Shown here: positions 46,018-55,717 of the stretch, piece after piece
Numbering within the stretch: the first letter of the stretch is position 1
How the letters are laid out: every line of letters begins with the position of its first letter
Assembly (NCBI GenBank): GCA_027924585.1
Contig: BSBM01001024.1
Span: 4,464,001 to 4,528,000, forward strand
Reading direction: 5' to 3'
DNA from: Larix kaempferi
Taxonomy: Eukaryota; Streptophyta; Pinopsida; Pinales; Pinaceae
Length of the DNA: 64,000 nucleotides
Translations under genes and position numbers: made by a program
The notes under the pieces: model-generated
The model's input: the letters and a program-made list of their open reading frames with translations, nothing else
Database searches by the model: none
Told to the model about the DNA's origin: nothing

Positions 46018-46980
46018 ACCGCTATCATAGCACGTTCTTTCGTGGCATATGAAACAATACCCCTAATTTCACTAACTATTGGAAACTACCTTCCATAATC
46101 ATTTTTTTAACCCCCTCCCAATATGCCTTCCCATTTAAAAAAAACCCTTATTTTCACTAGATATTGTATGTATCAATTTTTTCATTAAATTTTTTTATAC
46201 CCCTTTATAGTTCTACCTAGTATATTGATATGATACCCCTCTTATAACCCCACATGCATTCTACAATGCACCTTGCTTCTTTCGATGTATATTGTGGATG
46301 CACATTACTTCACCCACAATGCAATTAATCAACCACATATCATTATGATTTGCAACATCTAATGGTATAATGAAGAGATAGGAGATCACTTCCTGTATGT
46401 CACTAGAGCCAATGCACATAGTACAACATTTAGATTGCATGTTGCAGTTCCCCAATCGATGACTAAGCCTGTTGTGGGCTAGGTATCCAAGCCCCCAGGG
46501 CCTATAACAAGCTCTCGGAGGCTAACTAAACCTCCCAAGGCCTGTAATAGGAACGACTGGTTGGGTATTCAAGCCCCCAAGGCCTATCGAGGTCCTATAA
46601 CAGGTCCTGGAGGCTTGGAGCCTCCCAAGGCTATTGGTAACAACTGGCTGAGTGATATTGGTAATAATTGGATGTCAATGACCACTGTCTCTTGACTATG
46701 ATCGACTAGAAACCCACTTCACCATGACACCACCTGGCCTGAAGCATGTCTCAAGACGCAATTTCCCTGCGTACTGGTAAGCCCGAGCCTTGCCTCAACC
46801 CAATTTATCATTCGATCGTGATCCTGCCATCTCCATTTTGCGGATATTTGTCAGCCCGCCCATATAAAAAAGACCCCAAAGTATTTTTGTATTATTACAT
46901 TAAATAAAAAAAAACCTTTGCCCCTTAATATATAAGCAATATAATTTTTAGGTTTTCATGAATATTTAATACCGCAATAT
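46018..46980. other. Unassigned insert within LINE ORF1
   Basis: About 1 kb of AT-rich sequence separates the two parts of ORF1. It contains three related words AAGCCCCCARGGCCTAT / CCTCCCAAGGCCTGT near 46488-46640, in direct order. Its margins hold a short inverted match, GGGCTTCACT near 45999 and AGTGAAGCCC near 47006, and also a direct resemblance (GTAAAGGAA) on both sides. No clear target duplication was seen, so a DNA transposon relic or a rearrangement are both possible. Confidence 0.4.
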
Positions 46981-47292
46981 GAATGAACGTGATATTATAT
47001 TTCCTTCTAGTGAAGCCCCCGTGTAAAGGAAGGAGGATTTCAGGAGAATACAGAAGAGGAAACTGACTCTGATGAAGGGGAAGAAGAGGAAGGGTAATTC
47101 GAGAAGGTTACACCTCGTAAGAAGAAAGCAAGAGGAAGGAAATTGTCTAAAGAAGTAAGGGAGAAAGCCACGTATAAGGACAAGCTTCAAGGTTCCCGAC
47201 AAACCTTGGAAAAACTCCTTCAAAATCCCAGAAATACACGTCAACAAGGGCAATCCCATAAATGGATTCCTTCTTCTATCAAGAGTAAGCAA
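46981..47292 (+). pseudogene. LINE ORF1 C-terminal remnant
   Basis: The frame reads GGFQENTEEETDSDEGEEEEG, a stop, then the basic TPRKKKARGRKLSKEVREKA, ending at a stop beside the ORF2 start. Acidic then basic tails are usual at the end of plant LINE ORF1 proteins. Confidence 0.55.
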
Positions 47293-47973
47293 TGAAGGCT
47301 CTCTCTTTAAATTGTAGAGGTATGGGAAGTAAAGTTAGGGTAGATGATATGACATATTTGATCTGAATATCCCAACCAGACCTTTTACTGATCTAGGAGA
47401 CAAAGATGGAGAAAGAAGCATTTCTCCAGTTAAGTGCAAAAATTTGGAAAAAAGGAAGAGGACTCGCTGCTAGTTCCAGGGGAGCCTCCGAAGGAATTGG
47501 AACGCTTTAGGATGATCATAAGTTTGAATTGATCAAATCCAAGCCTTGCACCCACTGAATTTTCACTAAACTATTACATAAAGTCTCTAACATCTAGGTA
47601 AATCTCTTTAATATTTATGTCCCTTCCCTTTTTGCTAAAAAAAAATATTGTTGGAATCTCTTGAGGGAAGTAAGGAGTAATTCTTCGTTGGAAAATGTCA
47701 TTCTAGCCGATGATCTAAATGTCATTCTAAATCAAGCTGAAAAAAGAGGAGGGTCCATGGTCAGAGATCCTATAAGGAAGCTAGTTGGCGAGCTTATCTT
47801 AGATTGGGACCTTTCTGATGTCATCCCATCTAAGGGGAAGTATAACTGGACTAATAGGAGGATGGGTCCAGGCCATATAGCAGCCAGACTTGATAGATTT
47901 CTGATCCAAGATTCCATTATGCTGCTAGGACTAAATCCCTCCTCTAAAATACTGCCTTTTGGGAGTTCATATC
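47293..47973 (+). pseudogene. L1-type LINE ORF2 start: endonuclease domain
   Basis: ATG at 47293 is followed by KALSLNCRGMGSKV, the hallmark start of plant L1 ORF2 endonucleases, which nick target DNA. Further matches: PDLLLI*ETKM (the usual ETK motif, behind a stop) and VILADDLNVILNQAEKRGGS (about 47700; intact members have GDFN where this has DDLN). Then DLSDVIPSKGKYNWTNRR and GHIAARLDRFLI. It is cut off at 47973, right after LPFGSS, by the LTR of the giant element. Stops are present, and the RT domain presumably lies beyond the giant element, outside the window. Confidence 0.82.
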
Positions 47974-48139
47974 TGTTGCTGCAGCAACATCCCCCCCAAA
48001 AAAATTTCGTACATATTGGGGCCCCTCCTTTATTTTTTTAGAAAGACTGCTGTAAGAGGTCAATTCTCCTTTTTCTTTGTTTTCAACTAAAAAATCTTGC
48101 TTTGATAATTCCAAGTTTTTCTGCTTCTAAGGATAAAAT

Positions 48140-49020
48140 TCGTGAAATCTTCCTAACATCGTGGAATCATTTGAGAAAGCCCCCCCTCAGTTGCGGAGTC
48201 ATTCACCAATCCGTCCCAAAACCGCGGGAACCGTTCGGGCTTCTCTCTCAAAGCGGCGGGAGCCATTTGCATAAAGCCTCTCGAAAAAGACTTAGAGATT
48301 TTCTCTCAAAAGTTGCAAAAATTATTTGGGGAAGTCTTCCGAAGTGGCAGGACCATTTGAGTTATCTTCCCGCAGTTATGGGACCTTTCGGGTTATCCTC
48401 CCGCAGTTGCGGAACCGTTCAGCCTATTCTCCTGAAACAGCGGGAGTCATTCGCAAATCTTCCTCGGGCCCTCCAAGCGACTTAGTCTTTTTTTTCTTTT
48501 TTTTTTTCAAAAATAAAATCTTAAAGTTGAGGAAGCTATTCGCGAAAGCCTTCTGAAATGACGGAACCATTTAGGTTTCCCTTCCGAAATTGCGGAATCC
48601 TTCACGTTATCTTTCCGAAGCCCGTCGAAAGACTTAACTTTTGCGGAACCATTCAGCTTACCATTCCGAAACTGCGGAAGCTAATTGTGAAAGCTTTCCG
48701 CAACTACGAAAGCATTCACGAAGCCCCGCCAAGACTTGGAAATTTTTTGAGTTGCGGAAGCCGTTTGCCTATTTCTCCCGAACCGAAGGAGCCCTTCACG
48801 AAATGATTCTGCAATTGTGGAAGCAATTGACTTATCTTCGTTAAAACTGCGGAAAGAAATCGTATATCTCCCCGAAACTGCGGGACGACTCCATAAAAAC
48901 GCCCGCGACAACTCTATTAAGTTTGCATTTCGGAAGGATACGCCAATCTCTTCTGAAACCATTTGCTATATCTTTCCGCAGTTACGGGTGAAATTCATGA
49001 GCCCGCCCCGCAAATGACGT
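48140..49020 (+). repeat. U3 array with palindromic CCGCAGTTGCGG-like cores
   Basis: About two dozen degenerate units of 30-40 bp. Typical units read TTCCCGCAGTTGCGG(G/A)ACC plus a spacer such as GTTCGGGTTATC, or TTCCGAAACTGCGGAAGC plus CATTCACGAAAGC. Many cores are near self-complementary (TTCCGCAACTGCGGAA form). A T-rich break lies near 48490-48510. The same array is in the 3' LTR at about 60660-61545, with individual units better or worse preserved. Open frames crossing it (up to 127 codons) differ between the copies and are not genes. Confidence 0.82.
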
Positions 49021-49943
49021 TCGCGCACAATTACCGAGGCAGCTTGAAAATACCGCGGTGTACAAAATATTGAAAATGTTTTAATGGCGCCACCCACCGT
49101 ATTAAACACCGCACGTTCCCAACTCGTTTAAATGGACGGTTGGGGTTTGAATCGACCACATTGTTATTTTTCGATTAACAAACGCCGTTGGGACGCCGCG
49201 TCAGACTGCTCCAGCTTAGCTTGTTCGTCTTCGTCCGCATCCACCTCATTCAGCCACCTAGTCGTTGCCAGGTAGGTGTCCAACCGTTATTTTTTGTCTT
49301 ATTTCCATGTCGAGTTACCTGTGGGTTTTTTCCGTCTTCAACGTGGCCGACAGACACTAGTTGCATATACCGTTATTTTGTTTTTTAAAAAAAAAAAATC
49401 CATCGAGGCCCCATCGGTTTCTTGTTCCACCGGCTAAAAGCCAAAACCGTAATCACCCTAGTTTTCACCAGCTATGTCCCAGGCGTCGTCGCCCTATTCA
49501 AGCCCCGAGCCGACCATACAAAGTCTGGTATATATTAATGGTAGTGGTCAGGTCGGCTGAACCCCTCACCTTCTCGTAGATGTGGAAAGCATCCCCTTAT
49601 TCCGTCGTAAGGTTGTTTCACCCCAGACTCACCCGCCGCTAACCATTAGAAGCGCAATGACGAAGGATACCCCCTCTCCCAGGAATAGATGGGAAGCAGG
49701 TTGTTTCCTCATCGCATGCTTACCTTTCGGAAACGTCCTAAGCTTTGTCCCCTTAAGATAACCAAATCTTAGAACTATGTTTCTTGCTTGGAATGGTCTA
49801 TTTTACTTCCCCAACATGAAGCTTCCTAATTTGTTTATATATCTCATTAGCATGTTGAAGTGATCCTTCTTTTGTTAAAATCTCATAACAGGTTGCACAT
49901 TTTATAATGACTTGTATTTGGTTGTTAGAAGGTATAAGTCAAG
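49021..49943 (+). other. U3 segment between array and reading frame
   Basis: No repeats or coding motif. TTTATATATCTC at about 49838 is a TATA-like word roughly 105 bp upstream of the ATG at 49944 and could serve the U3 frame; the equivalent is kept in the 3' LTR near 62360. Short A runs occur near 49385-49400. Confidence 0.35.
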
Positions 49944-52282
49944 ATGCCAAAAGGTGGTAGGAAGAAGGCTAAAATCATGGAACCACAACCAGCACCACTT
50001 AGGACTGAGACTATGTTCCAAGATACCAGGTGCACCACTGGTATTCCTACCGAAATCCGCTGGGGCGACATCTACAGAATGATCCGGGACCAAGATATCC
50101 CAGATATGTTACTAGAAGAGGAGCAGATCTATCTCAATATCAGAACTTCAGGCATAGCTAGGGCCTCTACCCGCCCTGAACTGTTCCCATGTTCTGAAGG
50201 AATCGGGTGGATACTCGAACATACTAATGCGGAGACAAGGGTATTACATGACAGCGGGAAAATAGCCATCGCCTCATTCCACCCAGCATATCTTGCCGCA
50301 GCCTATAAATTCCCACGTCCCCAGCAAGCTCTGAGTGATGAATGGTTGGGCCAGATGAACAATATTGAAATGGCCAAAAAATTATTGGTCGCAGGCAAAC
50401 ATTTAAGAAAGATAAGGAAGCAGATGATGCCCGAGCCCAAGAAGAACAAAGGTTAAAAGAGGAAGCAAGGTTACTGCAAGAGGCTGAAGTTGCAAGATTA
50501 CAGCAAGAAGCAGAAAGTGAAAGGCTGTAGAAAGAAGCTGAGGAAGCCCAGCGACAGAAAGAAGCAGAAAGTGAAAGGCTGCAGAAAGAAGCAGAAAACG
50601 TGAAGCAGCTGGAAGAAAATGAAAATTAGCGGCAAGCTGAAGAAGAAGAGAGAAGGAAACAAGCTGAAGTAGGGCGGAAAACGGAAGAAGAGCTCAAGAC
50701 AGTTGAAGATGCCCAGGCAGGTGGCTCCGGTGCCTAGGATATGGAAATAGACGTACCTCAAGCCGGTGTCTCCGGCACTCAAAATGTGGGAGCAGATCTA
50801 GCTCAGGTAATCCAAACCCCACCCGCGGAAGTAGAAATAGATATTATAGATCTCCTAATTGTCCCATACACTCCTTCAAGAGAGCACACCGTGTCCAGAT
50901 GGGATGAATTCGTCTATGATAAGAAGAGGAAAGCAATGGTCCTTAAATCGGAAGAGAGGATAAAGAGACTCTTGCAGGAAGATATTGTTACCCACCGGGA
51001 GACCACAGTAATGCAAAACACAAATAAGGCTCCCTTAGCTATGGCATCTGCCGCTGTAGAGTCAGCAAAAGCAACGCTGGACAATGTGGCCGATATAGTT
51101 AAAGAAGTTGAGTCGACAAAGAGGAGAGCTCGTATGTGACAACACACTATGGCTAACGAGCAGTCTTACAGAGACCTCGTAGTGAATAGGTATAATCGCT
51201 TATCTGTTGAACATAAGGAATTGTCAGACAAGTATAACCTTTTGGAAGAAGAAAAGGAAAGCATGGCGGTCCAGATGATGATCTTAGAAGCAGAAAAGAA
51301 CGATGCAGAAGCTAAAGTATCCCATCTAGAGGTAGATAAGCAGGTGTTGGTTGACCGATTAGAGCAAGCAGAAGGCAGAGCGATAGACATGTCTCCTTTC
51401 CATGAGTTATCCTGTAGCATCCTAAAGCAAGTCTGTGGCACGCAGGAACTGATTACTGATGAAGTATGCAAGCTCAAGGCCATGGTGGTCAGATTAAAAG
51501 AAGTTAATGTAGAATCCAACAGGCTTAAATACAAATATACTCGGGTTAAGGCAAACGTCCTGAGCCAAATAGAATGGAGAGAAGGAAAGGTGGATTTCCC
51601 CAAGCATCTCCCATTCAAATCTGTAGATGGCTTCAATGAAGACATAGCCCTTTTGGAATTTTGCAGAAACTATAGCATTAAGCTGATAGCCAAGATCCGA
51701 GGGAAAATGGACAAAAGTAACGGTCTGTATCAAAGAATTCATGAAGTGCATGACAAATGCAAATTGAGTTTCCCTCAGTCCCTTGATGATTTCCCGGGCA
51801 AAGAATAATGTTTTTCTGAGCTGAAGGAAGAGCTGGGCATCCAAACTGAATATTTGAAGAAGATTGCTGTCCTAGCCATTGATGACCTCCAACATTATAT
51901 TGGAATGTCATCAATACACAATCATCTGCTTAAAGAAGTACATCAAGCTGCAGTAAAAAAAATTCAAGGTATTGGAGCAGAGTTTGGTAAACATGTAACT
52001 TCCCAGAAAATCTTATTCCCTGCCTCAGCAAATATAGTCATAAGGGACGCTGGTGTATGGTATAGTTACATTGCAGAAGAAGAGAAGAAAGCAACAGCAG
52101 TAGCAGAAGTAACAGCAAGCCCGATTTCTTCTCTCCCAAAAGCAACAGTAGTCCCAGCTAGCTCGATTTCCTCTCTCCCAGCAGTAGCAGAAATTTCAGC
52201 TGGCTCGATTTCTTGTCTCCCACCAGCAGCAACAGCTAGTTTGAGTACCTCTCTTCCAACTGAAGCGCATGCCCAAGAGTGA
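49944..52282 (+). pseudogene. U3-encoded coiled-coil protein, broken
   Basis: A reading region of about 780 codons inside the LTR. The first frame (49944-50456, 170 codons) begins MPKGGRKKAK and contains IRWGDIYRMIRDQDIPDML and IGWILEHTNAETRV; I do not recognise the fold. Near 50362-50456 it overlaps the -1 frame, which carries a Glu/Gln/Ala-rich coiled coil (EEARLLQEAE, EAQRQKEAES), an acidic Pro-containing linker (50741-50900), a second long coiled coil (51149-51400) and a Ser/Pro/Ala-rich C-terminus with SSLP repeats ending at 52282. Stops in the second frame: 50528 (TAG, shared by both LTRs), 50627, 50737, 51136 and 51806 (5' copy only where comparable). The frame change is also shared by both LTRs, so it predates insertion. 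Purpose unknown; an accessory gag-like or captured host protein are options. Confidence 0.7.
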
Positions 52283-52489
52283 AAGCGCTGATATTAGGGC
52301 ATTATTTCCTCTATTTTTTGTATTTTGGCTTTCAGATGTGTAAAACGTGGAGCTATGGGACAGCTGTCCTTTTCTTTTTTTAATTTTCTGTTAAAAGGGA
52401 GGTCACATTTTTGTCTATTATAAGGGGAAAAGTCTGTAGGTGACAAGTGTAAAGGTCCAGGTGGCAGCCCAAAGGGCATTTTGTAACAT

Positions 52490-52497
52490 TATAAATA
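52490..52497 (+). promoter_or_regulatory. Likely LTR TATA box
   Basis: TATAAATA about 700 bp before the LTR end and after the U3 reading frame. An AATAAA at 52584-52589 lies 90 bp downstream, so transcription start and poly(A) signal fit an R region near 52520-52610. This placement puts the long reading frame in U3. Confidence 0.6.
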
Positions 52498-52583
52498 GAA
52501 GTTAGAAAGTAATGTAAAGGACTTTTGGCAGGGAAAGAATATTTTCTGAATTGGTACGAGCTACCTTGGACTTGTATTAAGAA

Positions 52584-52589
52584 AATAAA
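52584..52589 (+). terminator. Likely LTR polyadenylation signal
   Basis: AATAAA in GAAAATAAACC, positioned correctly after the TATA box. In the 5' LTR it would have to be ignored, as in other LTR elements. Confidence 0.45.
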
Positions 52590-53203
52590 CCTACCTAATA
52601 AGAGCCTGGAGAGGACGCCCTTTTGCATGGAAATGAAGATTGGATGTGTATTGGATTATTCTGGTGACTTCCATACTTTACTGTGAGATATTTCTGTACT
52701 TTTCTGAATTATTTCTTGGTAGTGAATGATCTTGCTTCTTTCTGTGCCAATGAATTCTCTCTTTCATGAGTAAGGAACTGTGTTACATTTAATTAGAAGC
52801 TATCTTCTGATATCTCTTACCTTTTCTGTAGCTTTATCTTTAAGATTTAAATGGCTGTCTGTTTATCCTTTAGATAATCCTTACAGCTCATTGCTTATGC
52901 TTTCAATTTGCTCCTTGTAGGGATAGTTAGATTTATTACGGTTTTTAGACATAGATCTGTTTTCAGTTCTGCATTTAGATTAAAATAGTCTAGGCACTTG
53001 CATATCATTCTAAAATAAAATCAAAAGAACGGTGGATCGGGCCATAACCGGTATAATTGGAATAAAACTCCAAACCCACGGTTGCCGGAACCGCTAACCG
53101 GACGGATTCCCCATACCAAACGGTAGATAATCTAATTGGGATAATCTATCAGGGAGAATCCCTTTCTGATTGATGCTGCGATCTCCGAGGCATCAACAGT
53201 TTT

Positions 53204-53220
53204 TGGCGCTAGAAGGAGGG
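53204..53220 (+). other. Primer-binding site, tRNA-Asn
   Basis: TGGCGCTAGAAGGAGGG, 5 nt after the LTR end, matches 17 consecutive bases complementary to the 3' end of plant tRNA-Asn(GUU) plus CCA, as I remember that tRNA. Confidence 0.88.
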
Positions 53221-53231
53221 CCTAAAAGTGC

Positions 53232-54485
53232 ATGGCTGATAGAGGAAAATCTCCCACTGTCATAAATGTCACTGAAAACCCGCTTAAAGAAGGCATTTCA
53301 AACAGCCTAGATCTTGAAATATTAAATCAAGAAAGCCTTGTCTCTAATCCTGAGCCTCAAGAAGCATTGTATGCTATACCTTTCACAGAAAGAGAAGAAT
53401 TAAGGAGGCATACACGATCCTACGTTAGACATCTAGGTGGTTTAAACGCAGTGAACTTTCTCCCTAGCAAAAGTACCCCTAGGAAAGAGCCACAATACAC
53501 CCGTGATTCGATTCTTGTTCAAAGTTTTGAAGAGCTTGTAAATTTAACTTTAGAAGAAATTTCAGACCCTTTGAACAAGGTAGATCTTGAAAACTTAGAA
53601 AACATTTCAGATCAGGAGATCCTTGGAGAACTTTTTACCCCAAAGAACACTCCACAGAATTCACCTTATAATTCTCCACCAGATTCTCCACATAGAAACA
53701 TGGCTGTACCTGCTTGGAGAGCAAGGGGAGCATTGAACCTAGCTGGGCCATTCCACAATCTTCCAAAAAATCCAGAGAAGGTCTTACCTAAGTTTGACCC
53801 AGGGAAAGCCATTTCAGCCGAAGATCATCTCAAGAGTTTCTACTTAGCTCTGAATCTTTTGAACATACAGCATGAAGATGTAGTCTGCAGGATTTTTCCA
53901 TACACATTCGAGCCAAAAGTATCATCCTGGTACTTTAGCCTACAACCCAGCTCGATCTCTAGTTGGGATGAATTCGAAAACTGTTTTTTGAAGAAGTATG
54001 GAAACCAAAAGACTATAGCAACACTTATGAAAGTACTCTTATCCATGAGAATGGAAAAGAAAGAAAAGGTTCAAGACTTTAATCAGAGATTCACAACGCT
54101 TTTAAACAATTTCAGTGAAGCTAATAAACCAGCAGATGAATCTCTGATTGAATATTATACAACGGCTCTTGAAGGACCCATAGCAATGTTCGTAAAAAGG
54201 TCCAAGAAAACTACCCTGATAGAGAACTTCGAAGAAGCTAGAAAGGTAGAAGAAGAAGCTGATAGCATTGCTAAACATGCCTTAGATGCAGAACCAAAAC
54301 CAGCAGCGAGTAAAAAGACCTTGTTGCTCACTAGAGGTAAAGAAGAATCATCTACAGACATGGAAAACGTAGTCAAGATGATGCAGAAGTTATCCAATAA
54401 GATTGTAGATCTCGAGAAGGATAAGGATGCTAGCACATCTAGGAAACCGGTAAAGAAGAATCATCTACAGACATGGAAAACGTAG
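53232..54485 (+). pseudogene. gag of the giant element, frameshifted at its end
   Basis: Structural protein of the retrotransposon particle. The first ATG after the primer site opens 417 codons: an acidic N-terminal half with an S/P-rich spacer (TPQNSPYNSPPDSPH), then a retrotransposon gag core at about residues 175-345 (LPKFDPGKAISAEDHLKSF, VSSWYFSLQPSSISSWDEF, FLKKYG, QDFNQRFTTL). The end is artificial: a perfect 113-bp tandem duplication (54336-54561) shifts the frame, so the last dozen residues are out of frame. The original frame continues as the next entry. Apart from this there is no stop, so gag is the best preserved part of the element. Confidence 0.88.
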
Positions 54486-54561
54486 TCAAGATGATGCAGA
54501 AGTTATCCAATAAGATTGTAGATCTCGAGAAGGATAAGGATGCTAGCACATCTAGGAAACC
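54336..54561 (+). repeat. Perfect 113-bp tandem duplication in gag
   Basis: Two identical 113-bp units (54336-54448 and 54449-54561), starting GGTAAAGAAGAATCATCTAC. 113 is not a multiple of 3, so gag is shifted. No differences between units, so it is younger than most other damage. Confidence 0.95.
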
Positions 54562-55687
54562 TTTCAAGCCATTTTATAAAAAGAGGGAAGACGGTGATCA
54601 AACTCATCCACCCATGAATACTTCCCCTGTTTTGAACCTCAATGAAATCGGGATGGAAAACTTCTATACTTTTCATCAAGAACCGCATTCGGAAAAGAGC
54701 TGCCCGCAATGGATTAACTCCATGAGTTTAGTCATGAACCAAATGATGGATTCACAAATCCCAGACCAAGATGATTCTCTAGAGGAATCAAGCCCTGAAT
54801 TAGAGGAACCAACCTCAGACACTACTATGGTGCTATGGAATTGGGTACTTATGACTGAATTAGCAGAAGAGGATCCCATAGAGAGCTCTCCCTCTACCGT
54901 GAACGTTGCTACCAGTAGTAAAGGCCCTGTTATGGATCCTGTGCCAAGCTCAGTTCCTCCTAAGCCTAAAGTTTCAAAAGAACTGCCTAGAAGGCATATA
55001 ACAATTATTCCACCACAGCCTAAAGTTAACCAAACAGCGGCCAAACAGCCAAACGCTGACACCATAGTTCATCCACCTAAGGTCACAATGAGTAAAACAG
55101 ATCATCCAACCCGAATCGGTAACGAGTCTGACATAGGATATGATATTATCAAGGATATAAAGAAGGTCAAAGCAAATGTGTCAATATTTGACATGTGCAG
55201 CTTGCCCCATCAACGAGACAAGATGCTGCATGTTTTGCAACCCCAGACCAGCACTCTATTAACAGACTCTCAAGAAGATCTCGAGATTAATGAAGCTAGT
55301 ATCGGTGGGAAATCTAAATCTCAAACATTGCCATTCCTATTGACCTTTGAAATTTTTAATCACAATGTTCACAACTGTTTGGTAGATTCTGGGGCATCTT
55401 CAAACGTCATGCCACTGTCCATTTGTAAAAAAATTAACGGGCAGCCTGTGCCATCTCCAGCCCAAATTATCCAATTAGATAGGACTGCTGTCAAAGTGAT
55501 TGGGGAGATGAAAGATGTTCTCATTAGATTATCAGCTGACTCTAGAGTCTGCCAGTTTATTGACATAATGGTGGTTGATATTCCTGAAGCCTATGGTCTG
55601 ATCTTAAGTAGGGACTGGTCTACCAAGCTGAATGGCTACTTCGCCACTGATTGGTCTCATCTGTGGTTTCCTTATCAAAACCGGTAG
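54473..55687 (+). pseudogene. gag C-terminus and aspartic protease
   Basis: Continuation of the gag-pro-pol frame downstream of the duplication; the ATG at 54473 is incidental. A short Cys/His stretch (FYTFHQEPHSEKSCPQW) sits where a zinc knuckle would be and seems a reduced form. After a Pro/Ser-rich linker and KANVSIFDMCSLPHQRD comes the retropepsin-like domain: LVDSGASSNVMPLSIC (active-site Asp-Ser-Gly at about 55385) and GLILSRDW (flap/ILG-like region). A TAG at 55685 separates it from the RNase H entry, in the same frame. The protease motif is intact, so the stop is the only defect here. Confidence 0.85.
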
Positions 55688-55717
55688 AATCAGATTAAAG
55701 TCCTGAGAGAACCACAC

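Larger units (their letters stand above)
47974..53198 (+). repeat. 5' LTR, 5.2 kb
   Basis: Begins with the perfect 16-bp palindrome TGTTGCTGCAGCAACA and ends GCATCAACA just before the primer site. The part 47974-51470 aligns with 60501-64000. Contents in order: a GC-containing repeat array (48140-49020), about 900 bp without features, a U3 reading frame (49944-52282), TATA box (52490), AATAAA (52584) and an R-U5 of about 650 bp. U3 is therefore about 4.5 kb. Confidence 0.88.

Noticed and set aside
48102-48485. 127-codon frame in the U3 repeat array (and its counterparts in the 3' LTR)
   Set aside because: The frame follows the repeat period, is cut at different places in the two LTRs, and has no motif. 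It reflects the array, not a gene.
50370-50400. Possible slippery site (A6) for programmed frameshifting in the U3 frame
   Set aside because: The run does not fit the X XXY YYZ phase, and the 3' LTR has ACA in place of the second AAA, so it is not conserved.
51166-51645. 159-codon minus-strand frame opposite the U3 coiled coil
   Set aside because: It is the antisense shadow of a Glu/Lys-rich coding stretch, which turns into Ser/Leu/Phe codons with few stops.
53204-53220. Possible tRNA gene fragment near the Asn-like sequence
   Set aside because: Only the 3' complement is present, immediately after an LTR; it is a primer site, not a tRNA gene. The same holds for 14485 and 32719.
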